10,005 nt of DNA from contig JBDNHZ010000186.1 of assembly GCA_041688515.1 (NCBI GenBank), forward strand, positions 1 through 10,005, written 5' to 3'. The position numbers were made by a program, and so were the translations under genes. The stretch is from UBA6176 sp041688515. Lineage in GTDB: Bacteria; Verrucomicrobiota; Verrucomicrobiia; Limisphaerales; UBA9464. Of the stretch, positions 1 through 6,795 are shown piece after piece. Numbering within the stretch: position 1 is the first letter of the stretch; every line of letters starts with the position of its first letter. The notes under the pieces were generated by a model. It ran no database searches, had not been told where the DNA came from, and worked only from the letters and a program-made list of their open reading frames with translations.

Positions 1-125
1 ACGTCAGGAGACTCTGATCTCCGGAGGGACGAGCTCCGCGAGTCCGTGGACGTTCCCCGACGGCTAGCGCCAGAGTCGCTTCTCAGCACCCGGACCAAGG
101 ACCGACCGAAACCGGGGGCAGTGTC

Positions 126-184
126 AAGATGCGCCCGTTGGGGCCCTCCCCTCCCGGGATCGCGGGCGTCCTCGCCCGCATCTT
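126..184. repeat. 8-bp inverted repeat overlapping the terminal hairpin
   Basis: AAGATGCG (126-133) is perfectly complementary to CGCATCTT (177-184), with 43 nt between the arms. The right arm shares positions 177-179 with the short hairpin at 162-179, so the RNA could fold one way or the other. This arrangement is seen directly in the sequence; any role in transcription ending is inference. Confidence 0.4.
162..179 (-). terminator. GC-rich hairpin just after the operon's last stop codon
   Basis: GCGGGCG (162-168) and CGCCCGC (173-179) form a perfect 7-bp stem with a 4-nt loop, 7 nt beyond the ligase stop codon on the minus strand. No U-tract follows, so it is not a canonical intrinsic terminator. 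It could mark an RNA 3' end or protect the mRNA. It also overlaps a longer inverted repeat (126-133 with 177-184), so two mutually exclusive folds are possible. Confidence 0.35.
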
Positions 185-186
185 CC

Positions 187-1269
187 TCAGTACACGCCTT
201 CGACGATGTTCTTCTCCATCGCGCCAAAGGGGCGCACATCGCCGACACCATCCCAGGCGTAAGGCGGACGTGGGGCGCGGCGGATGGCCTCGTCGCGTTC
301 CAGGAACCGGGGCATGAAGAACTCCTGGGTCAGTGTGGTGAGTTCGACCCGGCCGAAGGTGTCGTAGGCTACGGTCTCATCGGGGTTGGACGGATTGACG
401 ACCCGAAGGATGGCGCGGGGTTGGGGCGCGTAGTAGGTGACGGAGAACTGGTCCTCCGACAGGAGCGGCACGCTGGCGGCCAGGCCCATGAGGGTATTGC
501 CGTAGGTGGGATAGAATCCGATGCGTCCTTCGAGGAGTTCCTCGACCAGATAGCGCACTTCCTGCGGCTTCATGGAGGTGCCGCCGCAAAAGACGCCGCG
601 GATGCCGGCGTCCCAGAGATTGATCTTCTCGGCCAGGGCCTCGAGGAGCTTGGGAGTGGTGAACAGGCCGCTGACCTTGCGGTGCTGGAGGATGGTGACG
701 GCCTGATCCACCACGTGGACCATGTAATCCTTCGCCTCCTGATACTTCTTGGCGGCGAGCACCTTTTTCACCCAGCGGGGATCGAGGTCGATGAAGTAGC
801 AGGAACTGCCGCGGACATGGGCCAGATGCTCGATCGCCAGACGCAGGCGACGGGGTCCGGTGGGCCCCATCATCAGCCAAGCGCCGCCGCGGGGGAAGTG
901 GGCGTCGCTGATCTTCTCGCTGAACTCGGAGTAATCGACCTTGTAGTCGTTCCATCCGATGCGCTGCTTGGGCATGCCGGTGGTACCACCGGTCTCGAAG
1001 ATGTTGAAGGGTTTGCCCTTGAACGCAGCGGGAACCCAGCTCTCCGGCTGGAGATCACGCAGGTATTCGTCCTGAAAATGCGGGAACTTCAGCAGGTCTT
1101 CGACCGACTTCACTTCCTTGCGCGGATCGAAGTTTTTCGAGGCCCAATCCAACCAGAAGGGGCAGCCCGTTTCGGGGCTGAAATGCCACTGGATGATTTC
1201 ACGGAGATGGGTCTCAAGCTGGGCCTTGGCGGCCGCAATGTTCTCAGCGGGGACGGTCGGGATCGGCAT
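187..1269 (-). CDS. Adenylate-forming (ANL-type) enzyme, phenylacetate-CoA ligase/EhpF-like, lacking the C-terminal domain
   Basis: Predicted cytoplasmic enzyme of 360 residues that would activate a carboxylic acid as an acyl-adenylate; the substrate is unknown. The phosphate-binding motif TGGTTG-MPK spans about 93-101, a YPTYGNT motif of the A5 type lies at 253-259, and a VGD reminiscent of the hinge-proximal TGD motif is at 342-344. The chain stops 16 residues later, so the roughly 100-residue mobile C-terminal domain with its catalytic lysine, which ligases use for thioester formation, is missing. The protein may therefore only adenylate, or need a partner. ATG at 1269 is preferred over TTG at 1275 because GAGAGG lies 8 nt upstream. 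It is the last gene of the minus-strand operon, 47 bp after a secreted propeller gene, an odd pairing of a cytosolic enzyme with exported proteins. Family membership is fairly secure; the specific reaction is not. Confidence 0.85.
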   Translation of the reverse strand: MPIPTVPAENIAAAKAQLETHLREIIQWHFSPETGCPFWLDWASKNFDPRKEVKSVEDLLKFPHFQDEYLRDLQPESWVPAAFKGKPFNIFETGGTTGMPKQRIGWNDYKVDYSEFSEKISDAHFPRGGAWLMMGPTGPRRLRLAIEHLAHVRGSSCYFIDLDPRWVKKVLAAKKYQEAKDYMVHVVDQAVTILQHRKVSGLFTTPKLLEALAEKINLWDAGIRGVFCGGTSMKPQEVRYLVEELLEGRIGFYPTYGNTLMGLAASVPLLSEDQFSVTYYAPQPRAILRVVNPSNPDETVAYDTFGRVELTTLTQEFFMPRFLERDEAIRRAPRPPYAWDGVGDVRPFGAMEKNIVEGVY

Positions 1270-1277
1270 AGCCAATT

Positions 1278-1283
1278 CCTCTC
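1278..1283 (-). promoter_or_regulatory. Ribosome binding site deciding the ligase start
   Basis: On the minus strand GAGAGG lies 8 nt before ATG at 1269 but only 2 nt before the in-frame TTG at 1275. The spacing favours the ATG. It lies in the 47-bp gap after the upstream propeller gene, consistent with independent re-initiation within an operon mRNA. Confidence 0.6.
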
Positions 1284-1316
1284 AGGAGATCAGATCGTAG
1301 AAGGCGGCGTGGATGA

Positions 1317-2972
1317 TTACTTCTTCACCTCAATGACGCCGGGAGGCTTTTCCACGGCGGAGGGGGTCGCGCCGGCCGCGATGGCGAACAGGTGGGATTG
1401 GCTTCCAACAAACAGGGTGCCATTGGCCACGATGGGAGTGCTGTAAGTCTGGGATCCAAGGTTGACCTCACTGATGACCTTCAGCGTCCGGTCCACCTTG
1501 AGCACCACGAAGTCGCCGTCTTCATCCCCGACGTAGACCTTGCCGTCGGCAACGAAGGTCGAGCCCCACATGTGGGCCTTCATGTCATAAACCCACTGAA
1601 GCTTGCCAGTCTCGGCGTCCAGACAATGCACATACCCGGAGAAATCCGCGATGAACAACAGTCCGGTGGCCGGATCAATCGAGCAGGTGGAGATGGTGCG
1701 TTTGATGCCCTTGTATTCCCAGATAACGCCGGACTGGGTGACGTCGCCGGTCTTGGTGGGATCGATACATACCAGACGACCAATGCCCTCGCCGTGCTCC
1801 GGATCCTGGCCGGAGGCGACATAGACGCGGTTCTTGTAGAAGACCGGCGTGGAATTGATCTCGCTGGGCCCCTCGGCAGCCGGATACTTGAATGGCTTGC
1901 CGTCCTTGGCCTTGTACTCGGGCGGGTTGATGTCCAGCCACCAGACCTTCCTGAGGTAGTTGTTCTCGGGATCCTCGGTGAGACCGGGATCGGTACCCGG
2001 CAGGACCGGAACGATCGCTGCGCCCGAGCCCTTCTGGGGCTTGGCGTCGAAGGCATACGCGACCCCGTCGCCGCCGCCGAAGAAGATCTGCCACTTGCCG
2101 TTCACCTTGCCGGCGGAGGGCGAGGACCATTGACCGTGGAAAATGCGCGGTCCGACCCCGGCGTTGTCCTCGCCCACGAGCTTGCCGGTCTGGGGATCCA
2201 GCGCGATGAAGCTGGGCGAGTTGGGGGATGGGATATTGACGTGGGTCCAGTCCTGTCCGTTGGAGGTGCAGACGTAAAGCAGGCCGTCGACCAGGATGAC
2301 CGAACAGTTGGAGGCGTTGTGGGGAAACACGCCGAGTTCATCCATCATGTCGTAGCGCCAGAGGATGTCAGCATCCTGCGGTCCCAGTTCGATGGGGGCG
2401 CCTTCGTTGGGTGTGTCCTTGACCATGTAGGCGGCCTCGGTCTTGAAGTCGCCGTCGTTGCCGTTCTTCTGGCCTTCGGTATCGAGGCACAGGACTTCGC
2501 AGCGGGAGGTGACAACATAAAGCCTGTTGCCCACCACGAGCGGTGAGGCCAGCAGTCCCAGGTTTTCCCAGTCGTTGACCTTGCCGGACTTCAGCTTGGG
2601 CACCACCAACTGCCACAGGTAGGCCCCGGTCTTTTCGTCGAAGGCCAGCAGGATGGAACGATCTCCCACATGCCGCTTGTCACGCGGGGATTCGTTGTTG
2701 GTCCCCACGAAGATCTTGCCGCCGGCGACCACGGGATTGCCGTAGGACTGGGAACCGAGCTTCACCGCCCACTTCACGTTCTTGGTGGTGGCGAGGTCGA
2801 TCTCTTCGGTGCCGGACTTCATCTTGCCGGGATCGAAGGTCTCGGGAAGACCCTTGGCAGCCGAATACATGTTGCGGCCGGGATCGTTGCCGCCCCACTG
2901 AGGCCAGTCTTCGGCTCGGGACACAACACCCGCGGCCAGCAAAGCCACGGTCAGGATAGGAATCAATTTCAT
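1317..2972 (-). CDS. Secreted PQQ-like beta-propeller repeat protein
   Basis: Exported protein of 551 residues. A signal peptide (M-K-L-I, then a hydrophobic core) probably ends after S-R-A at residue 20, and the mature chain begins with the D-W-P-Q-W segment typical of PQQ-like propeller proteins. Blades are marked by repeated [hydrophobic]-[FL]-D-x-x-T-G-x-x-x-W segments: FDEKTGAYLW (111-120), then IALDPQTGKL and CLDAETGKLQW further on. The family resembles BamB and quinoprotein dehydrogenases in fold, but no haem-binding CxxCH is present and no PQQ or calcium ligand set can be asserted, so a scaffold or binding role is as likely as catalysis. It follows a second propeller gene after 35 bp and precedes the ligase by 47 bp. 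The ATG at 2972 is fixed by the signal peptide; no clear Shine-Dalgarno precedes it. Periplasmic or surface location is inferred. Confidence 0.9.
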   Translation of the reverse strand: MKLIPILTVALLAAGVVSRAEDWPQWGGNDPGRNMYSAAKGLPETFDPGKMKSGTEEIDLATTKNVKWAVKLGSQSYGNPVVAGGKIFVGTNNESPRDKRHVGDRSILLAFDEKTGAYLWQLVVPKLKSGKVNDWENLGLLASPLVVGNRLYVVTSRCEVLCLDTEGQKNGNDGDFKTEAAYMVKDTPNEGAPIELGPQDADILWRYDMMDELGVFPHNASNCSVILVDGLLYVCTSNGQDWTHVNIPSPNSPSFIALDPQTGKLVGEDNAGVGPRIFHGQWSSPSAGKVNGKWQIFFGGGDGVAYAFDAKPQKGSGAAIVPVLPGTDPGLTEDPENNYLRKVWWLDINPPEYKAKDGKPFKYPAAEGPSEINSTPVFYKNRVYVASGQDPEHGEGIGRLVCIDPTKTGDVTQSGVIWEYKGIKRTISTCSIDPATGLLFIADFSGYVHCLDAETGKLQWVYDMKAHMWGSTFVADGKVYVGDEDGDFVVLKVDRTLKVISEVNLGSQTYSTPIVANGTLFVGSQSHLFAIAAGATPSAVEKPPGVIEVKK

Positions 2973-3007
2973 CGGAAAACGAGAGCTGGGAGTAGTGAAC
3001 CTGCGGT

Positions 3008-5380
3008 TCAGTTCAAAGTGACGGTGATGTTGTCGATGGCAACCCGCTGTTCCTGGGGCGAGAACCCGAACAGGCCGGGGGCACCGTTCTTGTGCCCGTT
3101 CTTGTGGGTGAAAGTAATCAACCAGTCGGCCGGTTCCGGCTCACCCTTCTTCCAGGCCTTGCCCAGAACGACGGCCGACCCATCCGGCTGCATATCGACC
3201 CGGGACTTCAATGTGTACCAGGTATTGGGCGTCCACTTGAACGACTTGCTGGTCTTGATCCGCTCCTGATTGGAGTTGATCTCGATCTCCTTGGAGTTGC
3301 CCTTGAGGATCACGGCGTAGCGCTGATTGATGATTCCCACTTCGGACATCTTGCGCGCGTTGCCTTCGCTGAGAACGTCGGCCTGAATGGTATAGTTCGA
3401 CAGGGTCGGGAATCCGAAGAACACCTGGCCGCGCTGGAACAGTTTGTTCTCGATGGTCTTCACCAAAGCCTGATTGGTGGCAACGCCCTCCATCTCCTTG
3501 GAACGGACTTCAAAACGGAACCGCGCCGAGTTCCACGACAACGGCGGGTAGGCGAAGTCCGTGGGGGTCTCAACGGTATTGGTCGTGTTGTTGGTGAGCG
3601 CGAATTGCTGGAAATCAAACTTCAGGGGAGGCGCCGGAAGGATGCGACCCTTCACAAACCCGACCAATTCCGTGCCATCAGCCCGCTTGTAGGTGCACTT
3701 GAATTGTCCCGCACTGCCGGCCGGTGCCGGGGTGGCAACCATTTTGCCCTGAGCATCAAACGTCGCGTTGGCATAGGCCCGCACCAAGGCCGTGGGAGGA
3801 ACAAAGGCTTCCCACTTCAACGCCTTTGGATCGACCTGTTCCTCGGTGACGAATCCATTGGCGTCGAGTGCGCGGATCCGGAACGTCTGCGTCTGGCCCG
3901 GACGCAACAGGAACTCGTAGGGGATGGCCTGCAACTGCGTCGCCTTGCCGGCCTTGGGCCATTCCTTCAAAGCCACCGGAGCCGGTGCAGCCGCCACCTT
4001 GCCGAACGCGAACAGCTTCTTGTCCGTCTGCACATAGATGCGCCCGGCATAACCCACCGGCGAACCAAAGCAACGCCCGGTCAACTGCGTCCGACTCACT
4101 TCCTCGGCTCCGTCGTCGGTCGGCCTCAACACCAGCAGGTCCCCGTTGGCCACGCTGTCCGCATCGCTGCTGACCGCACCGTTGGCGTCCTTCATCGTCA
4201 CGTACATGGCGATATAGAGAAGGCCGTCCGCATAGAACGGTGTGCTCTGGCGCTGTTCGATGCCGATCTTTTTCTTCCACAGCACCTTCCCGGACGAGGC
4301 GTCCACGGCGCAGAGTTCGCCGGTGCCATTGACTTCATAAATCCGGTTGCCCACCGCAATCGGCGAGCTTGCCAGGGATCCCACACCGTTGCGCCACACC
4401 TCGAAGGTCTTCGGAGGAAATACGTGGGGAGTGATGGAATTGGTTGGCTTGACCTCCTCCGGTCGCGGAATCCGGAAGGCCGCCATGCGCCCGATCTCGG
4501 ACGAATCGAGATTCTCGGACTCGTGGGTGGCGATCAGGTTGTCGCCGTGACGGGCCAAGGAAGCATTGATGCCCCCCTTGGCTCCCGCCTTGGCAAACGA
4601 GAAACGCCAGAGGGGCTCGCCCGTCCGGGCATTCAGAGCCAGCAGGGTGCTGTCGCCCCCCGCGCTGTACAGCACGCGCTTACCACCCCAGATGTCAAAA
4701 TAGGGATTCGAAAAGGTGTTGTCCTGCGGACGACTCCCCGGAGCCGAACTCCAGACGAGTTCTCCGGTGAGCTTGTCAAAAGCGTAGAACCGGTCGCCCG
4801 CCGCACCGTGTGCCCCCCAGGAACTGGTAATGCCTCGCGTGATCACCAACTCACCTTCCACCGCCGGTGTCGCCGTCCGGGAATTGGGAAAGGTCAGCCG
4901 GCCAAACTCCTCCATCATCGAATGGCGCCAGAGCAGCTTCCCCTCAGGATTGAAGGCGCACAGCAGACCCGGCGTGAACAGGACATAGACGTTGCCCGTC
5001 TCGGGATCCACCGTCGGGGACGAGGTGGCGTAGCGCAGGTAGATGGTGTCGGACAGGAAGTCCGATTCGCGGTGTTCCCAGATCAGCTTGCCAGTCGCCG
5101 CATCGAAACAGCGCACTGCCTCCTGCAACTCGGCACCTTCACCGAGGTAGCCATTGATCAACAGGCGACCATCGGCAATCACCGGCGTGCTCTGTCCGGG
5201 AAACTCCTGCGACCAGAGCGGCTTCGTCCCCTCAATCCGGGTGGGAAGTCCCTTCTCGGCGGAAACGGAATCATGGAGCGGACCGCGCCAGTTGAGCCAT
5301 CCGTTGACCGGCCCGGCCTGAGCGAGAAACGAACCGAGCACAAGAGGCCAGGTGCCGCGAAGGAGAGAGGAGAGGTTCAT
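3008..5380 (-). CDS. Secreted multidomain protein: PQQ-like beta-propeller plus Ig-like and concanavalin-like C-terminal regions
   Basis: Exported protein of 790 residues and first gene of the operon. Residues 1 to about 22 form a signal peptide, followed by N-W-R-G-P (30-34), a hallmark of PQQ-like propeller proteins. Propeller blades run to about 460, with motifs CFDAATGKLIW (91-101), CAFNPEGKLLW (141-151) and FDKLTGELVW (201-210). Residues about 461-585 are proline- and alanine-rich at first, then beta-rich with 'LRPGQTQTFRIRALDANG', resembling a bacterial Ig-like domain. The last 150 or so residues (FFGFPTLSNYTIQADVL near 654 to the end) resemble a concanavalin/LamG-like jelly roll of the type in 3-keto-disaccharide hydrolase (DUF1080) proteins, ending IDNITVTL. 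An open frame extends upstream to 5737, but the signal peptide fixes ATG 5380. No Shine-Dalgarno is evident. A carbohydrate-binding or surface role is inference; no active site was recognised. Confidence 0.9.
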   Translation of the reverse strand: MNLSSLLRGTWPLVLGSFLAQAGPVNGWLNWRGPLHDSVSAEKGLPTRIEGTKPLWSQEFPGQSTPVIADGRLLINGYLGEGAELQEAVRCFDAATGKLIWEHRESDFLSDTIYLRYATSSPTVDPETGNVYVLFTPGLLCAFNPEGKLLWRHSMMEEFGRLTFPNSRTATPAVEGELVITRGITSSWGAHGAAGDRFYAFDKLTGELVWSSAPGSRPQDNTFSNPYFDIWGGKRVLYSAGGDSTLLALNARTGEPLWRFSFAKAGAKGGINASLARHGDNLIATHESENLDSSEIGRMAAFRIPRPEEVKPTNSITPHVFPPKTFEVWRNGVGSLASSPIAVGNRIYEVNGTGELCAVDASSGKVLWKKKIGIEQRQSTPFYADGLLYIAMYVTMKDANGAVSSDADSVANGDLLVLRPTDDGAEEVSRTQLTGRCFGSPVGYAGRIYVQTDKKLFAFGKVAAAPAPVALKEWPKAGKATQLQAIPYEFLLRPGQTQTFRIRALDANGFVTEEQVDPKALKWEAFVPPTALVRAYANATFDAQGKMVATPAPAGSAGQFKCTYKRADGTELVGFVKGRILPAPPLKFDFQQFALTNNTTNTVETPTDFAYPPLSWNSARFRFEVRSKEMEGVATNQALVKTIENKLFQRGQVFFGFPTLSNYTIQADVLSEGNARKMSEVGIINQRYAVILKGNSKEIEINSNQERIKTSKSFKWTPNTWYTLKSRVDMQPDGSAVVLGKAWKKGEPEPADWLITFTHKNGHKNGAPGLFGFSPQEQRVAIDNITVTLN

Positions 5381-6251
5381 GGCAGAATCGCCCGAAGCGA
5401 TAGTGGCGAAGATGGCGGGGGCCCGACGGACAGGCAACCATTTAGTACGGGTGCGTACGATCTTGCCCCGCCCGGGACCGCCCCCCTGCGCCCATCCTGA
5501 GGTCTCCTTTGAGCTGAATCCCTCGTCGGTTGCTGCGACGCTCCGCGGGTTGTCTTCGACCTCCATCCCCACGAACGCGGCTTCGGCCCAGGAGGAAGTC
5601 CTCCGGCAACGGCCGACCTGCCACCGTTGCCGACGGCCGTTGTCGGCTTGCTGGTGTGCGGAGCTGACCCCACTGGAAACGAAGACGCGGGTGGTGTTCC
5701 TCCAGCATCCCCGCGAATCCCGCGTCGCCATCGGCACGGCGCGGATTGCCCATCTTGGCCTGGCGGGAAGCGAACTTCATGAAGGCATCGATTTCGCCGG
5801 GCACCCGCGGATCCAGGAACTGATCGCCCGGCCCGGCACTGCGCTGCTCTTCCCCGGCGAAGGTGCGGTGGCACCCGACGGGTTGGAGCAGCCCCCGGAA
5901 ACGCTGCTCGTCATCGACGGTACCTGGCCCCAGGCGCGCAAGCTGATCGCCTTGAACCCCGCGCTTCAGGTCCTGCCCCGCATTGGATTCATGCCGCGGC
6001 GGCCCGGGAACTATCGCATCCGACGCGAGCCGGCCCGGCATTGCGTCGCCACCGTGGAAGCCGTGGTGGAAGTCCTGGCGGCATTCGAACGCGACGAAAC
6101 CCGGTTTGCCCCGTTGTTGCGCGCCTTCGAATCCATGGTGGATCGACAGATCGCAGCCGTCGCGACTCGGACCGGACCTTCACGCCGCCGCCGGACCCCC
6201 GCCGGACCGTGGTGGGAATCCTCGGCGATGCCCGTTCTGGGGGCGCTCTAG
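5379..6251 (+). CDS. DTW-domain protein, tRNA-uridine aminocarboxypropyltransferase family (likely C-terminally truncated)
   Basis: Members of this family transfer the 3-amino-3-carboxypropyl group of S-adenosylmethionine to tRNA uridine (acp3U; E. coli TapT is an example). The sequence shows a zinc-type cysteine set C81-x2-C84...C91-x-C93, the signature D-G-T-W (180-183) in VIDGTWPQARK, and the conserved YRIRREP...HC segment (212-222). The start is uncertain. ATG 5379 has a purine-rich AGGAGAGAGGAGAG upstream, but this sequence also encodes the antisense signal peptide. Its first 57 codons include ATA, TTA and GTA, unusual here, and look non-coding. TTG at 5550 would give about 233 residues, close to E. 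coli TapT. The start overlaps that of the propeller gene at a shared CATG. The TAG at 6249-6251 appears to cut off a C-terminal domain that continues in the same frame. DTW assignment is secure; the exact tRNA position is not. Confidence 0.85.
   Translation: MAESPEAIVAKMAGARRTGNHLVRVRTILPRPGPPPCAHPEVSFELNPSSVAATLRGLSSTSIPTNAASAQEEVLRQRPTCHRCRRPLSACWCAELTPLETKTRVVFLQHPRESRVAIGTARIAHLGLAGSELHEGIDFAGHPRIQELIARPGTALLFPGEGAVAPDGLEQPPETLLVIDGTWPQARKLIALNPALQVLPRIGFMPRRPGNYRIRREPARHCVATVEAVVEVLAAFERDETRFAPLLRAFESMVDRQIAAVATRTGPSRRRRTPAGPWWESSAMPVLGAL
5445..5458. promoter_or_regulatory. Candidate operator palindrome in the divergent 5' region
   Basis: GTACG-GGTG-CGTAC is a perfect inverted repeat (5-bp arms, 4-bp spacer) 65 bp upstream of the propeller operon start. 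It adjoins the only AT-rich patch nearby (ATTTAGTA, 5440-5447). That patch could supply a weak -10 element on the minus strand, but no matching -35 was found. It could be a regulator site for the operon. A 10-bp palindrome in 10 kb can also occur by chance. Confidence 0.25.
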
Positions 6252-6323
6252 CCCGGTCTGGTCGCCGTCGCTCGGGAAGCAAATGCCCAACATCGGGGTA
6301 GCGATGTCTCCGGCGTCACGGAG

Positions 6324-6767
6324 TTGGTGCATCTGGCGGCGATCCGACCGGCCACCGGCGAGCGGTTCAACGTCTTCCTCGCCCCGCGCCGTCCGTTGGC
6401 ACCCCGGGCCGCGGAGCATCTGGAAGTTCAGCGGGAACAACTGTTGGGCGGGATCCCCGTCGAGGAAGCGCTTGCCGAGTGGAATCGGTTCCTCCGCCCA
6501 GACGACCGACTGGTCGGATGGGGCGGATTCAGCTGGGAATTGCTGGGTCAGGAAGGATGGCGTCCGCGGTTGGAGTCGATCGACCTCCGGTTGGTCGCGG
6601 CTCACCGGCTCAAGCGACGTCCCGGTTCGGCGGAGGCGGCGGCCCAGGCCGTCGGTGCCGTTCCCGATGGGCCGCCCCCCGCGCCGGGTCGCGCCGGACG
6701 GAGCTTGCAGGCGATCGCCGCCTTGGTGGGGAGGCTACGGGAAGAGAAGCAGACCGGACGGCACTAG
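6324..6767 (+). CDS. C-terminal extension domain of the DTW protein, split off by an in-frame TAG
   Basis: This frame is the same as the DTW frame and is open from 6252, directly after the TAG, to the stop at 6765-6767. TTG 6324 is the first formal start, but no spaced Shine-Dalgarno precedes it and similarity seems to begin earlier, at LVAVAREANAQ (from about 6258). So it is probably not a free-standing gene but the second half of a DTW fusion protein. The sequence, with AAIRPATGERF, LAPRRPLAP, AEWNRFLRPDD, LVGWGGFSWELL and GRAGRSLQAIAALV, follows the pattern of a DnaQ/DEDDh 3'-5' exonuclease. The acidic positions expected for metal binding are mostly absent: only the second acid of the first motif may survive, as R-E-A-N. 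An RNA-binding or structural role is therefore more likely than nuclease activity. The fold call is inference. If translated alone it is 147 residues. Confidence 0.5.
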   Translation: MVHLAAIRPATGERFNVFLAPRRPLAPRAAEHLEVQREQLLGGIPVEEALAEWNRFLRPDDRLVGWGGFSWELLGQEGWRPRLESIDLRLVAAHRLKRRPGSAEAAAQAVGAVPDGPPPAPGRAGRSLQAIAALVGRLREEKQTGRH

Positions 6768-6795
6768 ACCGGACGGCACTAGACCGGAAGGACTT
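6751..6795. repeat. 15-bp tandem repeat carrying the stop codons of both converging genes
   Basis: The unit agaccggacggcact occurs twice exactly (6751-6765, 6766-6780), then once degenerately (6781-6795, 11 of 15 matching); GGACCGGA recurs just beyond. Each exact unit boundary creates CTAG, which reads TAG on both strands. CTAG at 6764-6767 ends the rightward frame and CTAG at 6779-6782 ends the leftward flavoprotein frame. Because 15 is a multiple of three, copy-number changes would keep both frames. Confidence 0.85.

Larger units (their letters stand above)
1..186. other. Intergenic region downstream of the minus-strand operon
   Basis: No convincing coding frame is seen here; a plus-strand frame that runs through it continues antisense to the ligase and looks spurious. 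The stretch is GC-rich and full of short symmetries: GACTCTG (10-16) is mirrored by CAGAGTC (71-77), CTCCGGAG (19-26) is palindromic, and a nested hairpin lies at 126-184 (listed separately). It is the 3' flank of the ligase gene and may hold transcription-end signals or part of a dispersed repeat. The left neighbour lies outside the window. Confidence 0.6.

Noticed and set aside
46..1446. 466-codon plus-strand frame opposite the ligase
   Set aside because: The opposite strand carries the TGGTTG-MPK motif and a good ribosome binding site; the plus frame shows no family resemblance.
5440..5468. Possible sigma-70 promoter for the propeller operon around CTAAAT on the minus strand
   Set aside because: Only three of six -10 positions match and the hexamer 17 bp upstream (GGGCAA) is a poor -35, so it is not called as a promoter.
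3092..5500. Long plus-strand open frame of 802 codons opposite the large propeller gene
   Set aside because: It is antisense to a gene with signal peptide and propeller motifs, its translation is rich in R, G, H and L with no recognisable domain, and GC-rich codon use routinely opens such shadow frames.
5381..5737. N-terminal extension of the large propeller protein to 5737
   Set aside because: A signal peptide begins at ATG 5380; the 119 residues upstream are arginine-rich, overlap the DTW gene antisense and would bury the signal peptide.
6249..6251. TAG read as pyrrolysine or another recoding event
   Set aside because: No pylT or pylS gene and no recoding structure is visible, and a simple nonsense change or sequence error is more economical.
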